Translations under genes and position numbers: made by a program
Part shown: in pieces, positions 16,111-23,714 of the stretch
Layout: every line of letters starts with the position of its first letter
How positions within the stretch are numbered: position 1 is the first letter of the stretch
DNA from: Prolixibacteraceae bacterium
Lineage (GTDB): Bacteria > Bacteroidota > Bacteroidia > Bacteroidales > Prolixibacteraceae
Reading direction: 5' to 3'
NCBI GenBank assembly: GCA_003537645.1
Contig: DPRM01000001.1
Coordinates: forward strand, 22,663 to 54,652
Length of the DNA stretch: 31,990 nt
Notes under the pieces: generated by a model
Seen by the model: the letters and a program-made list of their open reading frames with translations, nothing else
Database searches by the model: none
What the model was told of the DNA's origin: nothing

Positions 16111-16150
16111 AAGCCCCTCTAAATCTCCCCGAAGGGGAGACTTAGGGCTC
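16111..16150. repeat. CCCC/GGGG hairpin repeat after the larA-like gene
   Basis: AAGCCCCTCTAAATCTCCCC is followed by GAA and GGGGAGACTTAGGGCTC. Stem TCTCCCC (16124-16130) with GGGGAGA (16134-16140), loop GAA. Same family as 14646-14810; the larA-like gene is thus bracketed by copies. It lies 9 bp after the larA-like stop. Confidence 0.75.
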
Positions 16151-16158
16151 GCGTAAAG

Positions 16159-17247
16159 ATGAAAGAAATAGTAAATAATAGCGGTGACCAAAAGCCCCTC
16201 CATCGGAGGGGTTGGGGAGGCTTATCATGGGGAATTATTGGCTGCGGAAATGTGACTGAACTAAAGAGTGGTCCTGCCTTTAACAAGGTGGAACATTCGC
16301 GGATTGTTGCTGTGATGCGCCGGAACGCTACATTGGCCGAGGATTATGCGAAAAGACATGGCGTACCCAAATGGTATGCCGATGCTGATCAGCTCATCAA
16401 CGATCCGGAGGTGAATGCGGTTTATATCGCCACTCCGCCCGACACCCATGCATCGTATGCCATTCAGGCTATGAAAGCCGGAAAGCCTGTTTACGTTGAA
16501 AAGCCAATGGCGCGCAATTATCAGGAATGCAAGGAAATGCTTCGCGTGTCGGAAGAAACCGGGATGCCTTTGTTTGTGGCCTATTATCGCCGTACGCTTC
16601 CGGCTTTTCTGAAAGTGAAAGAGCTAATTGATAATGAAATAATAGGAAAACCGTTGACCGTAAATGTTCGCCTGCATAAATCGGTACCCGACCGCGATTT
16701 AAAACCTGAAACTCAATTCTGGCATGTAAATCCGGAGATTGCTGGTGCCGGTTATTTCTATGATTTAGCTTCACATCAGTTGGATTATCTGGACTTCTTG
16801 TTTGGCCCGGTTATTCAGGTTCATGGGATTGCTGTAAATCAGGCAGGATATTACACTGCAGAAGATACTGTTACAGGAACTTTTCTGTTTGGAAATGGTG
16901 TAATAGGAACCGGAAGCTGGTGTTTCGTGGTTTCAAAAGGAAGCGAAGAGGACATCATCGAAATTTCGGGAACAAAAGGCAAAATCAGTTTATCCAGCTT
17001 TCAGCATGGCGATGTAAAACTAACCACTCCGGAAGGAACAGTTAGTTTCAGTTTCCAAAATCCTGAAAACATTCAATATCATCTGATTGATCAGGTGGTA
17101 AAAACATTGCATGGGGAAAGTGCATGTGTGAGTACCGGAAAATCAGGCGCCCGAACAAGCGCAGTTCTCGAAGAAATGGTAAAGAATTACTATTCATCGA
17201 AGCACGACGAAAACAAACGAATAAAAGGAAGTTGTAGAAATATTTGA
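16159..17247 (+). CDS. Gfo/Idh/MocA-family oxidoreductase, repeat-encoded N-terminus
   Basis: Cytoplasmic NAD(P)-dependent oxidoreductase, 362 aa, no signal peptide. The Rossmann loop WGIIGCGNVTELKSG is at 24-38, catalytic EKP at 114-116 (VYVEKPMARN), and YFYDLASHQLDYLDFLFG carries the conserved Asp and His of the second domain. Relatives normally begin within a few residues of WGIIGCG. Here about 23 residues precede it, and residues 11-23 (QKPLHRRGWGGLS) are translated from a CCCC/GGGG hairpin repeat at 16190-16225. No other in-frame ATG, GTG or TTG lies closer to the Rossmann fold, so the repeat appears to have become part of the protein. Its neighbours suggest a sugar-acid substrate; the reaction is unknown. 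Confidence 0.88.
   Translation: MKEIVNNSGDQKPLHRRGWGGLSWGIIGCGNVTELKSGPAFNKVEHSRIVAVMRRNATLAEDYAKRHGVPKWYADADQLINDPEVNAVYIATPPDTHASYAIQAMKAGKPVYVEKPMARNYQECKEMLRVSEETGMPLFVAYYRRTLPAFLKVKELIDNEIIGKPLTVNVRLHKSVPDRDLKPETQFWHVNPEIAGAGYFYDLASHQLDYLDFLFGPVIQVHGIAVNQAGYYTAEDTVTGTFLFGNGVIGTGSWCFVVSKGSEEDIIEISGTKGKISLSSFQHGDVKLTTPEGTVSFSFQNPENIQYHLIDQVVKTLHGESACVSTGKSGARTSAVLEEMVKNYYSSKHDENKRIKGSCRNI
16190..16225. repeat. CCCC/GGGG hairpin repeat inside a coding region
   Basis: AAAAGCCCCTCC, ATC, GGAGGGG: stem CCCCTCC (16195-16201) with GGAGGGG (16205-16211), then TTGGGGAGGCTT. It is the same family as 14781-14797 and 16111-16150. It lies within the first 23 codons of the oxidoreductase gene and is read in frame. 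Confidence 0.75.
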
Positions 17248-17294
17248 TGGTTTATTACAATGTTTGGAGAGCGGTTGCATATTGATAAAAGTGT

Positions 17295-17320
17295 TGCTAA
17301 ATGGCTCAATGGTTAAATTG
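17295..17320 (+). repeat. Left inverted repeat of the S23 cassette
   Basis: The 26 bp at 17295-17320 (TGCTAAATGGCTC then AATGGTTAAATTG) match the complement of 17708-17733 at 20 of 26 positions by eye. The arm ends 15 bp before the ATG of the S23 gene. Confidence 0.6.
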
Positions 17321-17335
17321 TTTTAAAATAACATT

Positions 17336-17707
17336 ATGAACTACCTAAAAATTAATGACATTGAAGCTTATAACATTGGATTCAACTTTAGTAATAAGGT
17401 TTGGGACTTAGTAATAGTCTGGTCATATTTAGCACAAAAAACCATTGGAGCGCAACTCATTGATGCAGCTGACAGTATTTCTGCAAACATTGCTGAAGGT
17501 TTTGGACGATATCATAAAAAGGACAAAATAAAGTTTTACCATTATTCCAGAGGTTCGGTTCTTGAATGTGTCGATTGGCTTTCAAAATCGAAAGTAAGAA
17601 ACTTGATAACGCCAGACCATTATACTGAATTAAGAAATGAACTGGAAAAACTCCCAAAATCAATCAACAGTTTAATCAAATACACAAACCTACAACTAAA
17701 GGAATAA
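17336..17707 (+). CDS. Four-helix-bundle protein, 23S rRNA intervening-sequence (S23) family
   Basis: 123-aa protein of the family first seen in intervening sequences of 23S rRNA genes. The diagnostic segment is ISANIAEGFGRYHKKDK (about 48-64) followed by FYHYSRGSVLECVDWL; the rest is helix-forming. No enzymatic activity is known for the family; crystal structures show a pentameric four-helix bundle, and the related Avd protein helps diversity-generating retroelements. The gene splits an otherwise metabolic run (oxidoreductase, PdxB, Gnd) and sits exactly between imperfect inverted repeats (17295-17320 and 17708-17733), so it looks like an inserted unit. It is also more AT-rich than its neighbours. 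Confidence 0.9.
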   Translation: MNYLKINDIEAYNIGFNFSNKVWDLVIVWSYLAQKTIGAQLIDAADSISANIAEGFGRYHKKDKIKFYHYSRGSVLECVDWLSKSKVRNLITPDHYTELRNELEKLPKSINSLIKYTNLQLKE

Positions 17708-17733
17708 CCATTTAACTATTCAACCATTTAACC
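17708..17733 (-). repeat. Right inverted repeat of the S23 cassette
   Basis: CCATTTAACTATTC followed by AACCATTTAACC begins at the base after the S23 stop codon. Its complement matches the left arm at 20 of 26 positions. The unit contains two direct CCATTTAAC words, as the left arm contains two TAAAT words. Confidence 0.6.
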
Positions 17734-17749
17734 ATACGACAATTAATCA

Positions 17750-18874
17750 ATGAAAATTATAATTGACGATAAAATACCTTACATCCGTGGCGCTTTTGAA
17801 GGAGTGGCCGAGGTCGTTTTCCTGCCGGGATCTAAAACTACTCCGGAAGTGGTGAAAGATGCCGACGCGATTGTTACCCGCACCCGAACAATTTGTAATG
17901 AAAAACTACTGGCCGGTTCATCGGTCAAATTCATTGCCACAGCAACGATTGGATACGACCACATCGACACCGATTATTGCGATGCCGCCGGAATTAAATG
18001 GACGAACGCACCCGGATGCAACAGCAAATCGGTGGAACAATACATAGCCTCAACGCTCATGGTTTTGGCAGAACGGAAAAACCTGCAGTTGAAAGACCTT
18101 ACAATCGGTGTGGTTGGCGTGGGAAACGTGGGTAGTAAAGTGGCTCGAATAAGCGAACTTTTTGGCATGAAAGTGCTAAAAAACGACCCGCCACGCGAAC
18201 GTGCTGAAGGTTCGGCAGAATTTGTCAGTCTGAAAAAAGTAATGGACGAAGCTGACATTATCACAGTACATGTTCCGCTGAATATGAAAGGCGAAGATGC
18301 AACGTTTCATCTGGGTAACGGAGAATTCTTTTCAGGATTGAAAAAAAAACCGGTCGTAATCAACTCGTGCCGCGGCGAAGTGGTTGATACAATTTCAGTA
18401 AAAGCAGCTTTGAAAACAGGTCATATTTCAGGATTTGTTTGCGATTGCTGGGAAAATGAACCCGATCTTGACTTGGAGTTGCTGGCGATAACCGAAATCG
18501 CAACACCCCATATTGCCGGATATTCGAAAGACGGCAAAGCCACCGGAACCGAAATGAGTGTTCATGCCATCAGCAAATTCTTCGGACTGGGACTGGAAAG
18601 CTGGCATCCTTCTGGAGTTGAACTTCCGAAGCAGCCTGTATTTGAACTGGATGGCAGCGGATTGAACGAGCAGCAAATCATTTCCAAAGCTATTTTGCAC
18701 ACTTACGACATTCGGAATGATGATGCAGATTTCAGGAAAAACCCTGCACAATTTGAGCAATTGCGCGGCGATTACCCAACAAGAAGGGAGTTTCCGGCGT
18801 TTACTATTGTTGCAAAAAACATCGGGGAAGGGACTTTGGAGGTATTACGAAAAATTGGATTTAAAATTAGCTAG
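17750..18874 (+). CDS. pdxB: Erythronate-4-phosphate dehydrogenase
   Basis: NAD-dependent D-isomer-specific 2-hydroxyacid dehydrogenase, 374 aa, second step of the DXP-independent (PdxA/PdxJ) pathway to pyridoxal 5'-phosphate. Seen: ATIGYDHIDTDYC, APGCNSKSVEQYI (a PdxB hallmark), the Rossmann loop GVVGVGNVGSKVA, INSCRGEVVD with the catalytic Arg, the Glu in WENEPDLD, and TPHIAGYSKDGKATGTEM with the catalytic His. The C-terminal region, with IGEGTLEVLRKIGF at its end, corresponds to the PdxB dimerisation domain. Length agrees with E. coli PdxB (378 aa). It has no obvious tie to uronate use; it may share a transcript with its neighbours. Confidence 0.93.
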   Translation: MKIIIDDKIPYIRGAFEGVAEVVFLPGSKTTPEVVKDADAIVTRTRTICNEKLLAGSSVKFIATATIGYDHIDTDYCDAAGIKWTNAPGCNSKSVEQYIASTLMVLAERKNLQLKDLTIGVVGVGNVGSKVARISELFGMKVLKNDPPRERAEGSAEFVSLKKVMDEADIITVHVPLNMKGEDATFHLGNGEFFSGLKKKPVVINSCRGEVVDTISVKAALKTGHISGFVCDCWENEPDLDLELLAITEIATPHIAGYSKDGKATGTEMSVHAISKFFGLGLESWHPSGVELPKQPVFELDGSGLNEQQIISKAILHTYDIRNDDADFRKNPAQFEQLRGDYPTRREFPAFTIVAKNIGEGTLEVLRKIGFKIS

Positions 18875-18955
18875 TCATTGGTAGTCATTCGCTTCACGTC
18901 ATTCATTGAGAAACAATAAATGACTAAAAATGACCATTTAATGACAACAAATGAC
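18874..18955. repeat. GTCATT/AATGAC inverted array, helically phased
   Basis: Left half: GTCATT at 18874, 18884 and 18898. Right half: AATGAC at 18919, 18929, 18940 and 18950, spacings 10, 11 and 10 bp, about one DNA turn. It fills the pdxB-gnd gap and shares GGTAGTCATTC with 1784-1860, 17 kb away. It could be a cooperative protein-binding array upstream of gnd or an element remnant. Confidence 0.6.
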
Positions 18956-18983
18956 CAATAAATAAACATTCAAAATAATAAAA

Positions 18984-20438
<1,455 letters not shown>

Positions 20439-20449
20439 TTCATCTGATT

Positions 20450-20482
20450 AGTGAGGGTTTCACTTTGAGTGAAACCCTCACT
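20450..20482. repeat. REP-like palindrome, copy 1
   Basis: 33-bp unit: AGTGAGGGTTTCACT (20450-20464), loop TTG, AGTGAAACCCTCACT (20468-20482), perfect 15-bp arms. First of five copies ending at 22289. It starts 11 bp after the gnd stop. Confidence 0.9.
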
Positions 20483-20494
20483 TTACAAAAATAC

Positions 20495-20529
20495 AAAGCC
20501 GCTTTCCTGAAATGAGGAGCGGCTTTTTT
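20495..20529 (+). terminator. Intrinsic terminator of the gnd transcript
   Basis: AAAGCCGCT (20495-20503) pairs with AGCGGCTTT (20518-20526), and the T run extends to 20529. It lies 56 bp after the gnd stop and just beyond REP copy 1. Confidence 0.85.
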
Positions 20530-20583
20530 CTATTGATCCGACCGCCTGTCATACATTTTAAAATTTTTAAGACAATCGTAAAT

Positions 20584-21231
20584 CTAGCCCATTAGTTCAA
20601 TAAATCTGGCACCAAGGCAATAAAAGCAGACTCCACCTTTTACATGTTTGTATTCCTCAAACCAACCAGCTCCAGCACATCTTGGGCAAGGTGTGTAATG
20701 CTCTATGACTTTTCCAAAATTATCTAGTACCGGTATTTTTTTCGAATTGTGAATTTCAAAATGACATGATTGACAATATGTCTCTAAGGAAGAATCAGGA
20801 TATTCCCATGGTTTTTTGCCTCTTTGATAATAGGTATGATGAACATGAAGACCTTTTACAATTACCCAACTATTCGAATCTGAAAAATACGAATTGACGT
20901 TATAAGTTAGTATTTCAAGTTTACCTTCCTGTCGTCTTATATAGTTTTGAACTTGAATTGTAGAAAAATGCTCATATTCATTTAGAAACATGGACCGGAC
21001 ACCGTAAATATTAGCTTTTCTATTCTCCAACGCTGCATAATATACAATGCCTGCGTTAGGTAAAATATTTAGTTGTTCACCTGATAAGTATTGTCCTAAT
21101 AGTCGATCATTTAAATTATAAAAATCAAAAACACGTGGATTAGAAGGTGGATGTAGATAAAATCCAACTTTGTTATCCCAAGAAAGATATTTGTTTTTGC
21201 ATCTTTTACACATAAGATTGTCTCTTTCCAA
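20584..21231 (-). CDS. HNH-like / zinc-ribbon protein
   Basis: 215-aa protein, not a family I can name. Three metal-binding clusters are visible: CKRC at 8-11; an HNH-nuclease-like segment LHVHHTYYQRGKKPWEYPD (His131, His132) followed by TYCQSCHFEIH (Cys153, Cys156, His157, His161); and a C-terminal zinc ribbon with CPRCAGAGW (182-190) and CFYCLGARF (202-210), like the repeats of DnaJ. The HH..W.YP..L.TYC..CH...H order is that of HNH endonucleases of the McrA type. The start may instead be the ATG at 21213. It is clearly more AT-rich than gnd and lies between REP copies 1 and 2, suggesting acquisition. A run of 13 T at 21239-21251 lies just upstream. DNA cleavage is an inference. Confidence 0.7.
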   Translation of the reverse strand: MERDNLMCKRCKNKYLSWDNKVGFYLHPPSNPRVFDFYNLNDRLLGQYLSGEQLNILPNAGIVYYAALENRKANIYGVRSMFLNEYEHFSTIQVQNYIRRQEGKLEILTYNVNSYFSDSNSWVIVKGLHVHHTYYQRGKKPWEYPDSSLETYCQSCHFEIHNSKKIPVLDNFGKVIEHYTPCPRCAGAGWFEEYKHVKGGVCFYCLGARFIELMG

Positions 21232-21424
21232 TATCTTCTTTTTTTTTTTTTACCACTCTTGGGAACTTAGCAGCGTCTCATATTCATTATCCATACTAAA
21301 AACTTAAAACATGGTTTAAAAACCTTATTTAATTGTGAACTAATCCTCTGTTTTATCAATTTATTGAGTTAATGTTTTTCGGAGGAATAAATTTAGGCAA
21401 TAATTTTGATAAACAATGGTGAAG

Positions 21425-21457
21425 AGTCAGGGCTTCACTTTGAGTGAAACCCTGACT
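21425..21457. repeat. REP-like palindrome, copy 2
   Basis: AGTCAGGGCTTCACT (21425-21439), TTG, AGTGAAACCCTGACT (21443-21457); a single C-A mismatch on this strand becomes a G-T wobble on the other. GTCAGGG arm type. A smaller hairpin, TGGCAA/TTGCCA (21464-21479), follows before the transposase stop. Confidence 0.9.
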
Positions 21458-21494
21458 AGAACATGGCAAAATCTTGCCAAAAGAAATCAGTCGA

Positions 21495-22133
21495 TCACTC
21501 AATCAACCCCAGTTCCTTCGCCAGTTCCCGGTTCACAAGCTTACCTTTTCGTCCGCAGAAATAATCACGGTACGATGAGAATTCCCAGTCTTCAGGATTA
21601 CAAACCAATTTGCCGTTAACCGGGTTTTGGTGGATATAATCGAAGCAAACATTCAGGTAATTGGTTTCGGGCGAGTCGAGGTTTCCGATCATTCCGAAAT
21701 GGGTATTGAAATAAGAAGGAGCAACACCTTGCGGCTGGGTGAGACAAAGGGCTTTGGTTTCCTTTTGGAATAAAGAACCTGTAATTTTTTCCTGCTTTTG
21801 AATTGCACGGGAATATGACCTTAGAATAATGCCAATGGAATCATTAATAGTTCGCTTTTGCGGTGATTTAGTGAGGGTTTCACTCAAAGTGAAGCCCTCA
21901 CTAATTCGGTCTGGAGTCACCTGTTCACTAATTTCAACTTCAACATTCCTCACCTCAATCATCAAATGAAAATGATTGGGCATCAGGCACCACGAAAGGA
22001 TGTCGGCATGAGGTAATACATGTTTTTTGATTTTATCCAGGAAAAACAAATAGTTCTCGTGATTGAAAAATAAGGTCTGCGAATTATTTCCGCGATTGAA
22101 GACATGATAGATTTGACCATTTGTGAATTCCAT
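21495..22133 (-). CDS. REP-associated tyrosine transposase (RAYT, Y1_Tnp)
   Basis: Single-strand DNA endonuclease of the IS200/IS605-like Y1 family that recognises REP hairpins. Start chosen at 22133 (MEFTNGQIYHVFNRGNN, the usual RAYT beginning), 212 aa; the frame upstream to 22199 has no family similarity. Seen: HUH motif in CLMPNHFHLMIEV (His54, His56), helix GIILRSYSRAI with Tyr107 as the likely nucleophile (spacing to the HUH close to that in E. coli TnpA-REP as I recall it), TGSLFQKETKA, and the RAYT signature YIHQNPVNGKLV with WEFSSYRDYF. Residues 77-88 (ISEGFTLSETLT) are encoded by a complete REP copy inserted in frame in the linker between the HUH strand and the tyrosine helix. All catalytic parts are present, so it may be active. 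Confidence 0.9.
   Translation of the reverse strand: MEFTNGQIYHVFNRGNNSQTLFFNHENYLFFLDKIKKHVLPHADILSWCLMPNHFHLMIEVRNVEVEISEQVTPDRISEGFTLSETLTKSPQKRTINDSIGIILRSYSRAIQKQEKITGSLFQKETKALCLTQPQGVAPSYFNTHFGMIGNLDSPETNYLNVCFDYIHQNPVNGKLVCNPEDWEFSSYRDYFCGRKGKLVNRELAKELGLIE
21870..21902. repeat. REP-like palindrome, copy 3, inside the RAYT gene
   Basis: AGTGAGGGTTTCACT (21870-21884), CAA, AGTGAAGCCCTCACT (21888-21902). On the minus strand it reads as 11 codons, SEGFTLSETLT. 33 bp is a multiple of three, so the frame is kept. Confidence 0.92.
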
Positions 22134-22204
22134 CGTTTGTTTTTGTCTCCAATTTAACACTTTAATTCCAGATATTAAATTGACAGGAAGGACTTCCACA
22201 AAAA

Positions 22205-22237
22205 AGTCAGGGTTTCACTTAAAGTGAAACCCTGACT
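22205..22237. repeat. REP-like palindrome, copy 4
   Basis: AGTCAGGGTTTCACT (22205-22219), TAA, AGTGAAACCCTGACT (22223-22237), perfect arms, GTCAGGG type like copy 2. It lies 71 bp upstream of the transposase start. Confidence 0.92.
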
Positions 22238-22256
22238 AAATTGAGCTCATAAAACG

Positions 22257-22289
22257 AGTAAGGGCTTCAATCCAAGTGAAACCCTCACT
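22257..22289. repeat. REP-like palindrome, copy 5, degenerate
   Basis: Left arm AGTAAGGGCTTCAAT (22257-22271), CCA, right arm AGTGAAACCCTCACT (22275-22289). The right arm is identical to copy 1; the left arm has three changes. It ends 21 bp before the phnA-like stop. Confidence 0.8.
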
Positions 22290-22310
22290 AAAATAACTTG
22301 ATCTGTATTT

Positions 22311-22895
22311 TTAACTCGATTTCTTTACAAACTTCGTGAGAATCACAATTTGCTGTCCTTCTACCCTGCCTTCAATATGTTCGGGGTTATCAGCTACCAG
22401 TCTAATTCCGCGAACTGCGGTTCCGCGTTTGGCAGTAAAACCAGCTCCTCTCACTTCCAGGTCTTTTATCAGCACCACGGTATCGCCACCCTGAAGTACA
22501 ACTCCATTACTGTCAACATGTTTCACGTCTAAATCGTCTGTCGGAATTCCTTCACCGGTAGCTTGTGCCCATTTCAAGGTATCTTCATCAAGATAAATCA
22601 TATCGAGCAAATCGCGCGACCAAGCTTCGGAGCTTAACCGGTGAAGCATCCTCCAGGACATTACCTGAACGGCAGGAACCGGATTCCACATGCTATCGTT
22701 TAAACATCGCCAGTGATTGGCATCTATTTTCTCCGGATTTTCAATCTGTTCCAGACAAGTATCACAAACAAGCACACATTGATCGGCTTTTGCGTTATAG
22801 TATGGTGGAACCTCGTAAACTTTCAGGTCGCCCCCGGCTCCACACAATTCACATTTCGAGCCGCTACGTGCCTGAATTTCCTTTTCTACACTCAT
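22311..22895 (-). CDS. phnA: PhnA/YjdM-family zinc-ribbon protein
   Basis: 194-aa PhnA-type protein. The start at 22895 (MSVEKEIQARSGSKCELCG) is preferred; the open frame up to 22991 adds a hydrophobic stretch not found in the family. The N-terminal zinc ribbon has CELCGAGG and CVLVCDTCLEQI; the C-terminal PhnA domain reads VKHVDSNGVVLQGGDTVVLI, KDLEVRGAGFTAKRGTAVRG and ending EGRVEGQQIVILTKFVKK. A middle segment (HWRCLNDSMWNPVPAVQVMS and following) links the two. Despite the name, the family is not needed for phosphonate use, and its biochemical role is unsettled. It is a single gene next to the REP cluster. Confidence 0.9.
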   Translation of the reverse strand: MSVEKEIQARSGSKCELCGAGGDLKVYEVPPYYNAKADQCVLVCDTCLEQIENPEKIDANHWRCLNDSMWNPVPAVQVMSWRMLHRLSSEAWSRDLLDMIYLDEDTLKWAQATGEGIPTDDLDVKHVDSNGVVLQGGDTVVLIKDLEVRGAGFTAKRGTAVRGIRLVADNPEHIEGRVEGQQIVILTKFVKKSS

Positions 22896-23071
22896 TTTCG
22901 GTATTTTAAATTTGCCCGCAAAGCTAAGGTTTAAATCCAAAATGAGAAATACGACGCAAAAGACTATTCTGAAAAACAACTTATAAAACACTTTAAATCA
23001 GGCAATATACATCTCCATTTTCCGTTATTTTTTCCGAAGAAATTACAAAACCAGAAAACCAACAACCAACT

Positions 23072-23692
23072 ATGTATCAATGTATTATTTTTGATGTTGA
23101 CGGTACTTTGATCGACACTGAAATATCAGTAAAAAAATCACTTCAGAAGGTATTGTTCGAAGAAACTAAAAAAGAATATTCTCTCACTGATCTTGACTTT
23201 ATTCTTGGAATTCCGGGACATAAAGCGTTGGAAAAGCTTGGGATAAAAAACATTCAGGAAGTGAACCGTCGCTGGAACGAATACATGACTGACTACAAAA
23301 AACATGTAAGCGTATTTGGCGGGATCGAAAAGACGCTGCAGGAACTTAAAGAAAAAGGCATCAAAACAGGCATTGTCACGTCGAAAACACGCAATGAATT
23401 GCGCGACGATTTTGTGCCATTTGACCTCATGAAATACCTCGATTTTCATGTTTGTGCTGACGATACTATAAATCACAAACCAAATCCCGACCCGATTCTG
23501 AAATTCCTTGAAATATCAGGTTTTGCTGCCAGTCAGGCTATTTATATTGGCGATACAATTTACGATTACAAGGCTGCAAATGCCGCCAATGTGAAATTTG
23601 CCCTGGCTTTGTGGGGTGCAAAGAATTCAGACGGATTTGATTCCTGTATTCATATTGAGAAACCGGAAAACATTATTGCGAATTGCTTTTGA
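23072..23692 (+). CDS. HAD-superfamily hydrolase, phosphoglycolate-phosphatase-like
   Basis: 206-aa haloacid-dehalogenase-type phosphatase with an alpha-helical cap (subfamily IA). Motif I is FDVDGTLIDTE (nucleophile Asp8 and acid/base Asp10), motif II Thr/Ser in GIVTSKTRNE, motif III Lys in NHKPNPDPILK, and motif IV YIGDTIYDYKAA. The KPxP arrangement and GDT.YD motif match phosphoglycolate phosphatase, pyrophosphatase PpaX and beta-phosphoglucomutase relatives. The substrate cannot be assigned. It converges on the TPR gene with a 22-bp gap and no clear terminator. Confidence 0.88.
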   Translation: MYQCIIFDVDGTLIDTEISVKKSLQKVLFEETKKEYSLTDLDFILGIPGHKALEKLGIKNIQEVNRRWNEYMTDYKKHVSVFGGIEKTLQELKEKGIKTGIVTSKTRNELRDDFVPFDLMKYLDFHVCADDTINHKPNPDPILKFLEISGFAASQAIYIGDTIYDYKAANAANVKFALALWGAKNSDGFDSCIHIEKPENIIANCF

Positions 23693-23714
23693 CAGTTATT
23701 TACTGCAACAAATA

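Larger units (their letters stand above)
20450..22289. mobile_element. REP/RAYT cluster (REPtron-like) with HNH gene
   Basis: Five 33-bp palindromes (20450, 21425, 21870, 22205, 22257), a REP-associated tyrosine transposase gene (21495-22133) and an AT-rich HNH/zinc-ribbon gene (20584-21231). RAYT enzymes act on REP hairpins and are usually domesticated rather than self-mobile. The copies at 21425 and 22205 immediately flank the transposase gene and share the GTCAGGG arm type; the outer and internal copies use GTGAGGG. Whether the HNH gene belongs to the element is unknown. Confidence 0.65.

Noticed and set aside
21416..21619. Plus-strand frame opposite the RAYT end
   Set aside because: It is REP copy 2 plus the antisense of the transposase gene, with no protein features.
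20450..22289. CRISPR array
   Set aside because: The repeated units are perfect palindromes with irregular spacing (20 to 942 bp), one lies inside a gene, and no cas genes are present.
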